64,000 nt of DNA from Prevotella sp. oral taxon 376 (GCF_003043945.1 NZ_PYXG01000003.1:124001-188000), one strand, 5' to 3'; positions 36,214 to 45,704 are shown, counted from the first letter of the stretch. Notes: a model not told the origin generated them from the letters alone. Made by a program: numbers and translations.

Positions 36214-37059
36214 ATGAGTGAAGAGATAGAGAAGGTCATCGACATCGAGAAAATTTTAGCGGGCAAAATGGGCAGCAAGGTGAAGCTTGTGCCGGGTTTT
36301 GTCGTTAATTGGCTTAAGAAAATTGCTCATGAAAACGAGGTCAATCGATTTCTTTGGGAAAATCGCGATGCCCAAGGAACGGAATGGCTGGTTCGCTGCG
36401 TGGACTATCTTCAGATGAAATTGACTATTGAGGGTGTGCACAATCTGCCTGACAAGAATGATGGGAAGCTCTACACATTCGTGTCCAACCACCCTCTGGG
36501 CGGACAAGACGGCGTGGCGCTGGGAGCCATCATTGGCAGGCATTATGACGGCAGGTTCCGTTATCTGGTCAACGACCTGCTTCTCTATCTTCCGGGCTTG
36601 AAGCCCGTGAGCATCGGAATCAACAAAACGGGTAAGCAGAGCCGTGATTTTCCCCGGATGGTGGAGGCTGGCTTCCGGAGCGACAACCACATGCTCATGT
36701 TCCCCGCGGGCCTGAACAGTCGGAGGATGGGCGGTGTTATCCACGACCTTCCCTGGAAAAAGACTTTCATCTCGAAATCGGTGGAATACCATCGGGATGT
36801 GGTGCCCATTCATTTCAGCGGCCGCAACAGCGATCGGTTTTATCGAATTGCCAACTTCAGCGATAGATATGTGAAGAAGGTGAATATCGCCATGTTGTTC
36901 TTGGTGGATGAGATGTACCGGAATGTGGGCAAGAGCTTCAAGGCTACCTTTGGCAAACCCATCCCTTGGCAGACATTCGACAAGAGCAAGACGCCCTCTG
37001 AATGGGCGCAATGGGTTGAAGACAAGGTCTATAAACTTGATCAAGGCGCCGAAGCTTAG
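36214..37059 (+). CDS. glsA: Glycine lipid O-acyltransferase (LPLAT family)
   Basis: The protein has 281 residues with the acyltransferase motif NHPLGGQDG (NHx4D type) at about 91-99 and a second motif MFPAGLNSRR. It belongs to the 1-acylglycerol-3-phosphate acyltransferase superfamily. With the GNAT gene directly downstream it matches the GlsA-GlsB pair of Bacteroides thetaiotaomicron, which makes glycine lipids: GlsB N-acylates glycine with a 3-hydroxy fatty acid and GlsA adds a second acyl chain to the hydroxyl. It is expected at the inner membrane. The assignment rests on the gene pair as well as the motifs. Confidence 0.8.
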   Translation: MSEEIEKVIDIEKILAGKMGSKVKLVPGFVVNWLKKIAHENEVNRFLWENRDAQGTEWLVRCVDYLQMKLTIEGVHNLPDKNDGKLYTFVSNHPLGGQDGVALGAIIGRHYDGRFRYLVNDLLLYLPGLKPVSIGINKTGKQSRDFPRMVEAGFRSDNHMLMFPAGLNSRRMGGVIHDLPWKKTFISKSVEYHRDVVPIHFSGRNSDRFYRIANFSDRYVKKVNIAMLFLVDEMYRNVGKSFKATFGKPIPWQTFDKSKTPSEWAQWVEDKVYKLDQGAEA

Positions 37060-37078
37060 AGTATTAAGATTTCTGAAA

Positions 37079-38074
37079 ATGGAAAAAGAGATTATCCAAC
37101 CGATTGACCGGGAGCTCCTCAAGAGGGAGCTGACTCCCGACCGCCAGCTTCGTATGACGAACAAGAGTCATAACGAAATCTATGTCATAACGGCCCGGCA
37201 GGCGCCCCATGTGATGAAGGAAATCGGGCGTCTTCGCGAAGAAGCTTTCCGCTCGGCGGGAGGAGGAACGGGTAAGTCGATGGATATCGACGAGTTTGAT
37301 ACCATGGAAAATGGTTGTAGGCAGTTGGTTGTCTGGAATCCGGAGTGCGATGAGATCATCGGCGGCTATCGCTATCTGTTCGGGTCTGACTGGAAGACAG
37401 ACGAGCAGGGACAGCCCGTTCTCGCCACAAGTCATATGTTTCATTTCTCCGAAAAGTTTATGGAGGAGTATGCCCCGTATACTGTCGAGCTTGGGAGAAG
37501 TTTCGTCTCGCTTGAATATCAGAATGTAAGGAAAAACACGAAGAGCATTTTCGCCCTCGATAATCTTTGGGACGGACTTGGCGCACTGACGGTTTTGAAC
37601 CCCAGCGTGAAGTATTTCTTCGGCAAGGTAACCATGTATCCTTCTTATGTCCGTACGGGGCGGGATATGATTCTTTACTTTCTGAAGAAACACTTTGACG
37701 ACAAAGATCATCTCATCGTTCCCCTGAAGCCGTTGGAACTGGAAACGCCGGAAGAGGCTCTGGCGAAGATTTTCTGCGAGGACGACTTCAAGAAAGACTA
37801 TCGGGTCTTGAATTGTGAGATCAGAAAGCTCGGTTTTAACATCCCTCCACTGGTGAATGCCTATATGGGATTGAGCCCCACGATGAAGCTCTTCGGTACA
37901 GCCATCAACTATGGATTCGGCGAAGTGGAGGAAACAGGCATCCTGATTGCGGTCGACGAGATTCTTGAGGAGAAGCGTGTCCGGCATATCGACAGCTTCA
38001 TCAAGTCGCATCCGGAGGCCCTGAAGCTGACCAGCGGTGCCAACAATGTGATCTATCCCGATCCAAAACCATAA
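37079..38074 (+). CDS. glsB: Glycine lipid N-acyltransferase (GNAT/hemolysin family)
   Basis: The protein has 331 residues and is an OlsB-like acyltransferase of the GNAT superfamily, with EIGRLREEAFRSAGGGTG, IIGGYRYLFG and ELGRSFVSLEYQ as recognisable motifs. In Bacteroides thetaiotaomicron the homologous GlsB acylates the amino group of glycine. The start ATG at 37079 lies 20 bp after the glsA stop; the longer frame upstream overlaps glsA and is not used. The acceptor amino acid cannot be read directly from the sequence. Confidence 0.8.
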   Translation: MEKEIIQPIDRELLKRELTPDRQLRMTNKSHNEIYVITARQAPHVMKEIGRLREEAFRSAGGGTGKSMDIDEFDTMENGCRQLVVWNPECDEIIGGYRYLFGSDWKTDEQGQPVLATSHMFHFSEKFMEEYAPYTVELGRSFVSLEYQNVRKNTKSIFALDNLWDGLGALTVLNPSVKYFFGKVTMYPSYVRTGRDMILYFLKKHFDDKDHLIVPLKPLELETPEEALAKIFCEDDFKKDYRVLNCEIRKLGFNIPPLVNAYMGLSPTMKLFGTAINYGFGEVEETGILIAVDEILEEKRVRHIDSFIKSHPEALKLTSGANNVIYPDPKP

Positions 38075-38126
38075 AGGTGCCCCCCTGCAGAGGAAGCATT
38101 CCCGCTATGATGGGGGTGTGGTATCC

Positions 38127-39464
38127 CTACACTACGGGGAGTGATATCCCGCAAATCTTCTGGTAAATATCGAGCGAGTAGACATCCGTCATTCCGCTGA
38201 TATAGTCTATTACGGCCATGATGCGTGTCTGCAGATCGTCGCTCTGGATGTCATACTGACTGCTGAAGCGCTTGATCAACTGCTGGGAATGGAAGTTTTC
38301 GGGGTGTACGGCGGCCTCGACGAGATTCTGCATCAAGGTCTCCATGATCTTGTAACCAGACAATTCTACATCTAAAACCAGCTTGCTCTGATAGATTTTT
38401 TTCCTCGAAACCTCCTGACAATGCCTGTAGGCCTGTCGTGGCAACCCGCTGATGTGCTTGATGAGACTGCCCTCGAAGGTTCCTCCCAGAATCTCTTCTT
38501 CATGCTCCACGAAAGCTTTCACGCATTCGGATTCCAGCTCTCCGACAACGCAGGCCCGCAGGTAGACCACCTGTTCGTTTTCATCCGTAACCCTTTCTTC
38601 CTCGATTCGTTTCAGGATGTGTGCCCGAGATTCTTCGTTGAAGAAACCAAGCAAGAGTTCTCTGGTTTCCTCGTATGAAATAATTTTAAGCTTATGGGAA
38701 TCCTCTATGTCCATAATCTCGTAACAGATGTCGTCGGCAGCCTCCATCAGATAAACCAATGGGTGGCGGGCATACTGCAAGGGCTCCCTTGGAAATGACT
38801 TACAAATAATGCCCAATTCATCGGCAATTCTCTTATAGTCGGCTTCCTCGGAGGAGAAAAAACCAAATTTGCCGTGCTCACCGGAAAGTGAAGAGGCAAA
38901 GGGGTATTTGACGATGCTTGCAAGAGTTGAATAAGTCATTACAAAACCGCCCTCTCTCCTACCGTTGAAGCGATGTGTCAGGAGGCGGAAGGCGTTGGCG
39001 TTTCCCTCGAAGTGCGTGATGTCGTCCCAGAAGCGTCTGCTTACCCGTTCTTTCAAGGCCTGTCCTTCGCCTTCGGTGAAGAAGGTCTGGATAGCCTTCT
39101 CGCCGCTGTGTCCAAACGGGGGATTGCCCAGGTCGTGCGCAAGTCCTGCCGTTTGAACGATGGTTCCGATTTCCTCGAAGAGCGTTCCTTTGAGCTCCGG
39201 GTGCTTTTCCGTCAGTCGTCTGGCCACATCGTCGCCAAGTGATTTGCCGAGTGAGGAAACCTCGAGGGAGTGCGTGAGCCGGTTGTGTACGAATACGCTG
39301 CCGGGTAAAGGAAACACTTGGGTCTTGTTCTGTAGTCTTCTGAATGGTGCCGAGTAGATGAGTCGGTCGCTGTCGCGCTTGAATTCAGAACGGTCGTCAT
39401 GCCTGAGAGCATGCTTAGTCTCCTGTCCGAACCGCTTGTTGGATATCAATTGTTGCCATTTCAT
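38127..39464 (-). CDS. dgt: dGTP triphosphohydrolase
   Basis: This HD-domain enzyme hydrolyses dGTP, and possibly other dNTPs, to deoxynucleoside and triphosphate. It has 445 residues. The N-terminal motif RDSDRLIYSAPFRRLQNKTQ and the metal motif AGLAHDLGNPPFGHSGE are typical, with the later HD-family aspartate in EAADDICYEIMDIED. It is divergent from dut, with 102 bp between the two starts. Both genes act on the nucleotide pool. Confidence 0.95.
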   Translation of the reverse strand: MKWQQLISNKRFGQETKHALRHDDRSEFKRDSDRLIYSAPFRRLQNKTQVFPLPGSVFVHNRLTHSLEVSSLGKSLGDDVARRLTEKHPELKGTLFEEIGTIVQTAGLAHDLGNPPFGHSGEKAIQTFFTEGEGQALKERVSRRFWDDITHFEGNANAFRLLTHRFNGRREGGFVMTYSTLASIVKYPFASSLSGEHGKFGFFSSEEADYKRIADELGIICKSFPREPLQYARHPLVYLMEAADDICYEIMDIEDSHKLKIISYEETRELLLGFFNEESRAHILKRIEEERVTDENEQVVYLRACVVGELESECVKAFVEHEEEILGGTFEGSLIKHISGLPRQAYRHCQEVSRKKIYQSKLVLDVELSGYKIMETLMQNLVEAAVHPENFHSQQLIKRFSSQYDIQSDDLQTRIMAVIDYISGMTDVYSLDIYQKICGISLPVV

Positions 39465-39566
39465 ATCGCAAAAGTAATGTAATTTTGCCTAAATAGTCTC
39501 TTTTTATGTTGAAAAATTCAATTATCTGCACAGAATTCATTATTTTTGCACATTATTGTATTTAGT

Positions 39567-40004
39567 ATGATTCAGATAAAAGTTGTCAATAAGGGACATC
39601 AGCGACTGCCCGCCTATGCTACGGCGCAAAGTGCCGGTATGGACATTCGCGCCAATCTTGACGAGCCGGTAGTGCTTCGTCCGTTCGAGCGCAAGCTCGT
39701 TCCGACGGGCTTGTATATTGCTCTGCCCGTGGGGTTTGAGGCTCAGGTCAGGCCTCGTAGCGGCTTGGCGTTGAGGCATGGGATAACCGTTCTCAATACG
39801 CCGGGTACCATTGACGCCGACTATCGCGGCGAACTCGGGGTCTGCTTGATAAACTTGTCGCAGGAAGACTTTGTAATCAACGATGGTGAGCGCATCGCCC
39901 AGATGGTGATCGCACGGCACGAACAGGGCGAATTCGTTGTGGTCGAGGAGCTTGATGAGACCGAACGCGGGGAAGGCGGGTATGGTCATACGGGCGTAAA
40001 ATAG
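39567..40004 (+). CDS. dut: dUTP diphosphatase
   Basis: dUTPase hydrolyses dUTP to dUMP, keeping uracil out of DNA. The trimeric-type enzyme has 145 residues. Its five motifs are visible, including [34 protein letters not shown] and the C-terminal GEGGYGHTG. The ATG at 39567 gives the family's usual start; an upstream in-frame ATG at 39546 lies very close to a TATTTTTG box (39541-39548) and is unlikely. It leads an operon with the TPR gene 24 bp downstream. Confidence 0.95.
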   Translation: MIQIKVVNKGHQRLPAYATAQSAGMDIRANLDEPVVLRPFERKLVPTGLYIALPVGFEAQVRPRSGLALRHGITVLNTPGTIDADYRGELGVCLINLSQEDFVINDGERIAQMVIARHEQGEFVVVEELDETERGEGGYGHTGVK

Positions 40005-40028
40005 AACTATAAAATCAGCGAGAATATC

Positions 40029-41807
40029 TTGAAACTCAGAAATACACATCTTGTCATTTCCTTAGCGACTCTCATCCTGATGACAGCCGTATCTCCTTCG
40101 TTTGCCAAGAAGAAAAAGACCACCCCCCGGAAAGTGGTTGCAGGAAGGACCCTCTTGCCCGAAGAACGGCGTCGCTATGACTATTTTTTCCTGGAGGCTG
40201 TACGCCAGCAGAATGCCGGAAAATACTCCGCGGCCTTCGAACTGTTGTCTCACTGCCTGAAGATCGACCCGAATGCGCCGGAGGCATATTACCTCCAGGC
40301 CATGTATTATTCGGTCTTGAAGCAAGACAGCCTCGCTCTGCGAAATCTCGAAAAGGCCGCTTCCCTGAACCCGGGCAATTCTACCTATCTTGAGCGGTTG
40401 GCCCAATATTACCTCAATGGGAAAGACTTTGACAAGGCAATCTTGGCATATGAGCAACTGGCCGGCCGCCATCGCGACCGTACGGATGTGCTGAATGTTC
40501 TCATAAACCTTTACCAACAGGCTAAGAACTACGACGGAATGCTCAACTGTATTAACCGGATAGAGCAAATCGAGGGCAGCAGCGAGGAAATAACCCTTTC
40601 CAAAATGCGCGTCTATGAGATGAAGGAAGACAGCAAGTCGGCCTATAAGGCGCTGAAGTCTCTCTGCGACGAGCATCCTAACGACTTGACTTATAAGGTG
40701 ATGATGGGCAACTGGCTCATGCAGCACGGCAAGCCGAAGGAGGCCTACAGGATGTTCACGGCTGCCCGGAAGATAGATCCTGACAATGATTATGTCCAGA
40801 CTTCGCTCTACGATTACTATAATGCGGTGGGCGAGAAGGAGCGTGCCGACGCCCTTCTGGAGAGCATCCTGATCAATCCGAACACGGAACCTAAGAGCAA
40901 GGTTACCCTGATGCGGGGAGTGATTCATGACAATGAGGCTCATGGGGGCGACAGCACACAGGTGCTGAACCTTTTCCGTCGTATCCTCGGCAAGAACCCT
41001 ATGGACAGCACGATGGTAGAGTTGGAAGTGGCATATATGTCTCTGAAGAAGATGCCGGAGGACTCCATCAACAGCGGACTCTATCGGTTGCTGGCCATGC
41101 AGCCCGAAAATGCTCAGGCTCGCCTTCAACTGATACAGTCGTATTGGCTGAAGGAAAAGTGGGATTCGGTCATCGCCCTGAGTAAGCCGGGTACGGAATA
41201 TAATACCGATGAGCTGGTGTTCAGCTATTTTCTGGGGATAGCCTATTATCAGAAAAAAGACAACGACCACGCGCTCGAGGCGTTCCGGCAGGCCGTGAAA
41301 CGGACAACCAGCAAGAGCGATCCCTCCCTCGTGAGCGACTGCTACTCCATCATGGGCGAGATATACCATGACAAAGGCATGACGGAGGAAACCTTTGCCG
41401 CTTATGACAGCTGTCTGCAATGGAAGAGCGACCATATGGGATGCCTGAATAATTATGCCTATTACCTGAGTGTGGAGCACCGTAACTTACACAAGGCAGA
41501 GGAAATGAGTTATAAGACCATAAAGGCAGAACCGAAAAACTCCACTTTCCTGGATACTTATGCTTGGATTTTGTTCCGGCAGGAACGGTATACCGAAGCG
41601 AGAATCTATATCGAGCAAGCGGTGAAGAACGATACCGACAGCGTCCAGAGCCCTGTGATCCTGGAGCATGCAGGCGACATCTACTATAAAACCAACGACG
41701 CCGACAAGGCCCTCGACTACTGGAATCAAGCCCTCAAGGCCGGTAGCGAGAGCGTGGTATTACCCAAGAAGATAAAACTGAAACAATATATCAAGGAAAA
41801 TGAATAA
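40029..41807 (+). CDS. Tetratricopeptide repeat protein
   Basis: The protein has 592 residues with a signal peptide ending near SFAKKKK, followed by at least ten TPR-like repeats (for example APEAYYLQAMYYSVLKQDSL and AYEQLAGRHRDRTDVLNVLI). It is probably a periplasmic or outer-membrane-associated scaffold. The frame has no ATG between the dut stop and the signal peptide, so TTG at 40029 is the likely start; the next ATG (40080) would remove half the signal. It overlaps the DUF4292 gene by 8 bases. A fixed role cannot be named. Confidence 0.85.
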   Translation: MKLRNTHLVISLATLILMTAVSPSFAKKKKTTPRKVVAGRTLLPEERRRYDYFFLEAVRQQNAGKYSAAFELLSHCLKIDPNAPEAYYLQAMYYSVLKQDSLALRNLEKAASLNPGNSTYLERLAQYYLNGKDFDKAILAYEQLAGRHRDRTDVLNVLINLYQQAKNYDGMLNCINRIEQIEGSSEEITLSKMRVYEMKEDSKSAYKALKSLCDEHPNDLTYKVMMGNWLMQHGKPKEAYRMFTAARKIDPDNDYVQTSLYDYYNAVGEKERADALLESILINPNTEPKSKVTLMRGVIHDNEAHGGDSTQVLNLFRRILGKNPMDSTMVELEVAYMSLKKMPEDSINSGLYRLLAMQPENAQARLQLIQSYWLKEKWDSVIALSKPGTEYNTDELVFSYFLGIAYYQKKDNDHALEAFRQAVKRTTSKSDPSLVSDCYSIMGEIYHDKGMTEETFAAYDSCLQWKSDHMGCLNNYAYYLSVEHRNLHKAEEMSYKTIKAEPKNSTFLDTYAWILFRQERYTEARIYIEQAVKNDTDSVQSPVILEHAGDIYYKTNDADKALDYWNQALKAGSESVVLPKKIKLKQYIKENE

Positions 41808-42690
41808 GTCTATTTTGAAGATAACAGTAGTTTGCCTCATCCTGTTTGTTGCCTCGTGTGGCACCAAGAAGGCGGTAGTAGGCAAATCCACGCCGAATGC
41901 CCCGGCTGTTGCCAAGGGGGAAGGTAGCGTGGTTTTACAAAAGCTGGCATTTGTCCAGATGGTTTCCGATCGACAGCTTTATCAGAAGAACATCGTGGCC
42001 GATATGTCTTTCAACATTCAGGCGGGAACAAAGAATATTACGGTTCCCGGTTCCCTGCACATGCGGAAGGATGAAGTGGTGCGGCTTCAGCTGTTTATCC
42101 CGCTGCTGGGCAGCGAGGTCGGGCGCCTGGAGTTTACCCCGGATTATGTGCTGGTTGTCGACCGGATTCACAAGGAGTATATCAAGGCAGACTATACGCA
42201 GCTTGAGTTTCTGAAGGAAAACGGGCTCAATTTCTATAGCCTTCAGGCCCTTTTCTGGAATCAGCTGTTACTTCCGGGAAACAAGAAAGTAGGTGAAGGC
42301 GACCTTCAGCAGTTCGACGCCGACCTCACCAAGCAGGGCTCCACCGTTCCGGTAAGCTTGAAAAACGGGAAGATGACTTTCTGCTGGAATACCGATAAAA
42401 ACGACGGACGCATCCTTTCGACCGTCGTGGAATATCTGAGTGCGGCCCATGGGAAGTCAAACCTTACCTGGAAGTACTCCAATTTTCAGCCGGTAGGCGT
42501 CAAGTCGTTTCCTGCCTCGCAGGAGTTTACCTTTATCACGAATGTCGGTGGAAAACCTCAGGCGGGTACGGTAACCATCGATATGGATGACATCAGCACC
42601 CATGCCAACTGGGATTCGCGGTCTACCGTCTCTCCGAAGTATAAGCAGGTGGAGGCAAAAGATGTGTTCGATAAAATCTTGAAAATGTAA
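41800..42690 (+). CDS. DUF4292 domain lipoprotein
   Basis: The protein has 296 residues. The lipobox VASC places the lipidated Cys at about residue 20. The remaining sequence matches DUF4292, a Bacteroidota family with a LolA/LolB-like fold, with NIQAGTKNITVPGSLHMRKD and RLQLFIPLLGSEVGRLEFTP. A role in lipoprotein handling is inferred from the fold only. It overlaps the preceding TPR gene by 8 bases and abuts the next gene, so all three are probably translated together. Confidence 0.85.
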   Translation: MNKSILKITVVCLILFVASCGTKKAVVGKSTPNAPAVAKGEGSVVLQKLAFVQMVSDRQLYQKNIVADMSFNIQAGTKNITVPGSLHMRKDEVVRLQLFIPLLGSEVGRLEFTPDYVLVVDRIHKEYIKADYTQLEFLKENGLNFYSLQALFWNQLLLPGNKKVGEGDLQQFDADLTKQGSTVPVSLKNGKMTFCWNTDKNDGRILSTVVEYLSAAHGKSNLTWKYSNFQPVGVKSFPASQEFTFITNVGGKPQAGTVTIDMDDISTHANWDSRSTVSPKYKQVEAKDVFDKILKM

Positions 42691-44319
42691 ATGAGACGGC
42701 TAATCATATTGATTCTTGCCTTTGCGTGTGCCTTAGCAATGCCTGCCCAGAAGAAAAGCGCTGTCAGGAAGACTGTGTCGACAAGCAAGGCCACGCAAAA
42801 GAAAACGACCAAGACCACGCCAAGGAAGCAAGGAACGGCAGCCAGAAAGAAGACTGTGGCAAAGAAACAGGACGCTTCTTACGGCAACAAGGAAATCAAG
42901 GGGCTGCAGAATCAGCGCGCCGCCGTGCGCAAGAAGATTCGCCAACAGGAGCAAGCGCTCAGGGCGAACAAGGCCGATGTACAGCAGCGACTGAAGAATC
43001 TGCTCGTCATCAACAGCGAGATCAGTGAGAAGCAGAAGTCCATCGACGGCATTCAGCAGGACATCTCACATCTCGACAACAATATCGGCATCCTCCAAAG
43101 TCAGCTTAAAACTCTCGAGGAACAGCTTCAGGAGCGCAAGGCCAGATATATCAAGTCGATGCGCTATATGGCCCGCCATCGCACCGTTCAGGACAAGCTG
43201 ATGTTTGTCTTCTCGGCCAAGAGCCTCACGCAGATGTATCGCCGCATGCGTTTCGTGCGCGAATACGCGGCCTATCAGAAAGCACAGGGCGAGCTCGTGA
43301 AGGCCAAGCAAATCCAGGTTACCGAGAAGCACAAGCAGCTTCAGGCCGTGAAGGGACAGAAGCACACCCTCCTCGCTAAAGACCAGAAAGCCCGTGCGGA
43401 ACTCGAGGGGAAGCAGACGGAACAGCAAGAGGTGGTCAAAGGCCTTCAAAAACAGCAGCAGACCATTCAGCAGGTCATTGCCCAGCAACGGCAGAAAGAC
43501 AATGAGTTGAATGCACAGATAGACCGGTTGATAGCCATCGAGGTGGCCAAGGCGAAGGCTCGTGCGGAGGCCGAGGCCAAGCGCAGGGCGGCCGAAGCCG
43601 CCGCGGCGGCAAGGAGGAAGGCCGAGGAACTCGCCCGCAAGAAGGCGGAGGCCGAGGCAGCTGCGAAGGAGAATGCCCGCAGGATTGCTGCCGCCAAGGA
43701 GCGCGAGGCACGCTTGAGGTCGGAGGCTGAGGCAGCTTCCAAGACGAATAATGCCGCTGCCAAGGCCCGTGCGGATCAAGAGGCCTTGGCTGCCAGAGCC
43801 GACCGCGAGGCTGCCGAGCGTAAGGCCAGGGCCGATGAGGAGCGCAGCAAGAGGGAGATAGCCACAGCGAGGAAGAATGTCGACGAGGCCTCTGACTACA
43901 GCTCGTCCGACCGGAAGCTCAGCGGCGACTTTGCGGCAAATAAGGGACGGCTTCCTATGCCTATTTCCGGGCGCTACAGAATCGTAAGTCATTTCGGCCA
44001 ATATAGTGTGGAAGGCCTCAAAGGCATTACCCTCGACAACAAGGGCATCAACATTCTCGGCAGCCCGGGAGCCGTAGCCCGCTCCATCTGCGACGGCGAG
44101 GTGAGTGCCGTAATACAGTGGTCGGGCACCTATGTGGTGATGGTGCGCCATGGGGCCTATATTTCTGTGTACTGCAACCTCGGCTCCGTAGCCGTGTCGA
44201 GAGGCATGAAGGTCTCCGCGCGACAGGCTCTGGGCAATGTGGGGAGCGACAACATCCTGCAATTCCAGTTACGCCGGGGCACGACAAAACTCAATCCCGA
44301 AGCGTGGCTGGGACGCTAA
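42691..44319 (+). CDS. EnvC-like murein hydrolase activator with degenerate LytM domain
   Basis: The protein has 542 residues: a signal peptide (about 1-20), a basic linker, and a long coiled coil (about 60-400, rich in Ala, Glu, Lys and Arg). The C-terminal M23/LytM-like domain (about 420-542) lacks the zinc ligands: the usual HxxxD is GITLDNKGIN, and HFEIR is LQFQLRR. HGAYISVYCNL keeps one His. E. coli EnvC also lacks the ligands and activates amidases instead of cleaving peptidoglycan. It abuts the DUF4292 gene with no gap. It probably acts in daughter-cell separation. Confidence 0.85.
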   Translation: MRRLIILILAFACALAMPAQKKSAVRKTVSTSKATQKKTTKTTPRKQGTAARKKTVAKKQDASYGNKEIKGLQNQRAAVRKKIRQQEQALRANKADVQQRLKNLLVINSEISEKQKSIDGIQQDISHLDNNIGILQSQLKTLEEQLQERKARYIKSMRYMARHRTVQDKLMFVFSAKSLTQMYRRMRFVREYAAYQKAQGELVKAKQIQVTEKHKQLQAVKGQKHTLLAKDQKARAELEGKQTEQQEVVKGLQKQQQTIQQVIAQQRQKDNELNAQIDRLIAIEVAKAKARAEAEAKRRAAEAAAAARRKAEELARKKAEAEAAAKENARRIAAAKEREARLRSEAEAASKTNNAAAKARADQEALAARADREAAERKARADEERSKREIATARKNVDEASDYSSSDRKLSGDFAANKGRLPMPISGRYRIVSHFGQYSVEGLKGITLDNKGINILGSPGAVARSICDGEVSAVIQWSGTYVVMVRHGAYISVYCNLGSVAVSRGMKVSARQALGNVGSDNILQFQLRRGTTKLNPEAWLGR

Positions 44320-44409
44320 CCCCGATCTTGGGAATCTGCTCCTTATCCGACAAAGGCGACCTTTAGGAATCCTGCTCATCATTGCGGGGCTTCTTAAAGG
44401 CCGTCTTCT

Positions 44410-44477
44410 GTCTGACGAAATCGGCGAATTCGTCAGACAAAATCGCCGAAATTGTCGCACAAAATCGCCGATTTCGT
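44410..44477. terminator. Nested inverted repeats between convergent genes
   Basis: ACGAAATCGGCGA at 44415-44427 is complementary to TCGCCGATTTCGT at 44465-44477 (13 bp). A second pair, GTCTGACGAA at 44410-44419 and TTCGTCAGAC at 44429-44438, gives an alternative 10-bp hairpin. CAAAATCGCCGA occurs twice. The region ends both the envC-like gene and the M20 gene, which converge here. Confidence 0.6.
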
Positions 44478-44546
44478 AAAACGCATAGTAACCTCTTATA
44501 CTTTCGGATGTCGTGGACAGCTCTGTCGGAAGCCGTATCTGTATCC

Positions 44547-45614
44547 TTAGAAGGCCAAATCTTTACCGTTGAGCAGCTGCATGTAGACATCGAAGGCATG
44601 GCTGATTTCGATCAGGCAGATGAACTCATCGGCAGAGTGAGACCGCTCCGACTCCCCTGGGCCGAGTTTGAGCGACGGAAACGGCATGAGTGCCTGGTCG
44701 CTGAGCGTGGGCGAACCGAAGGGCTTCAGTCCCATTCCCACACACTTCCGCACCAATGGGTGGCTCTCGGGGATATGCGAGGACCGGAGGTGGAAGGAGC
44801 GTGCCTTGACCTCTGACCGTAGGTGTTTCCGGATGAATTCGAACACCTCCTGGTTGTCGTAGTATTCATTGGTGCGAATATCGACCACCATGTGGCACTC
44901 GTCGGGTATCACATTGTGCTGCGTGCCGGCGCTGATCATGGTTATATTCATCAGCGTGGGGCCGAGAAAAGGGCTCACCCTCTCGAATCGATAGCCACAC
45001 AGCCAGTTCAGGTCGTCGAGTGCCTCGTAGATGGCGTTCCGTCCTTCGTTGCGGGCAGCATGGCCGCTCTTGCCTTTCGCCGTGATGTCAAGCACCATCA
45101 ATCCCTTTTCCGCGATGGCAGGCTGCATGCCCGTAGGCTCTCCCACGATGGCCGCGGCAATCTTCGGCAATAGGGGTAGGGCACGACGGATGCCGTTGGC
45201 GCCCGACACCTCCTCTTCTGCCGATGCCAGATATATCAAGTTGTAGTTTCTCTCGAGGGGAACAAGCGCCCTGAAAACCTGTAGGAGCGTTACGAGCCCT
45301 CCTCCGCAGTCGTTGCTCCCGAGGCCGTAGAGCCTGTCGCCTTCGAGGGTTGGCGTAAAGGGCATTCGCCGCCAGCTGTCTACGGGCTTGACGGTGTCGA
45401 TGTGCGCGTTGAGCAGAAGGGTGGGGCGCGAGGCCGTGAATCCGGGGTCGATCGTCCACACATTGTTAGCCTCACGGCGGGAAGTCAGCCCATAGCTCTC
45501 CATCTGTCGTTGCATGATATCTGCCGCCTCGGTTTCCTGCCGGCTGACCGACGGCGTTGCGATGAGCCTTTTGAGGAGGTCGACGGCGTCTTCCAGGAAT
45601 TCTTCTTTCATCAT
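44547..45614 (-). CDS. M20 family metallopeptidase (ArgE/DapE-type deacylase)
   Basis: The protein has 355 residues from this start. The zinc motifs are LLNAHIDTVKPVDSW, DCGGGLVTLLQ, LASAEEEVSGANG and VGEPTGMQPAIAEKG, with the catalytic glutamates in AEEE. This fits the M20 group including acetylornithine deacetylase and succinyl-diaminopimelate desuccinylase. In some Bacteroidota the arginine pathway uses a related enzyme on succinylated intermediates. No arginine gene is nearby, so the substrate stays open. The upstream open frame to 45644 has no good start; MM at 45614-45609 is preferred. Confidence 0.8.
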   Translation of the reverse strand: MMKEEFLEDAVDLLKRLIATPSVSRQETEAADIMQRQMESYGLTSRREANNVWTIDPGFTASRPTLLLNAHIDTVKPVDSWRRMPFTPTLEGDRLYGLGSNDCGGGLVTLLQVFRALVPLERNYNLIYLASAEEEVSGANGIRRALPLLPKIAAAIVGEPTGMQPAIAEKGLMVLDITAKGKSGHAARNEGRNAIYEALDDLNWLCGYRFERVSPFLGPTLMNITMISAGTQHNVIPDECHMVVDIRTNEYYDNQEVFEFIRKHLRSEVKARSFHLRSSHIPESHPLVRKCVGMGLKPFGSPTLSDQALMPFPSLKLGPGESERSHSADEFICLIEISHAFDVYMQLLNGKDLAF

Positions 45615-45704
45615 ATTACGGGCAAATTTAAGAAAAATTTCCAAATAATTTCTTGTTTTACAAAGATTTCTTTATCTTTGCAATAAACTAAAATAACAGA
45701 ATTT

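Noticed and set aside
40062..41480. Minus-strand open frame of 472 codons opposite the TPR gene
   Set aside because: An antisense shadow with no recognisable domain; the TPR protein on the plus strand has a signal peptide and repeats.
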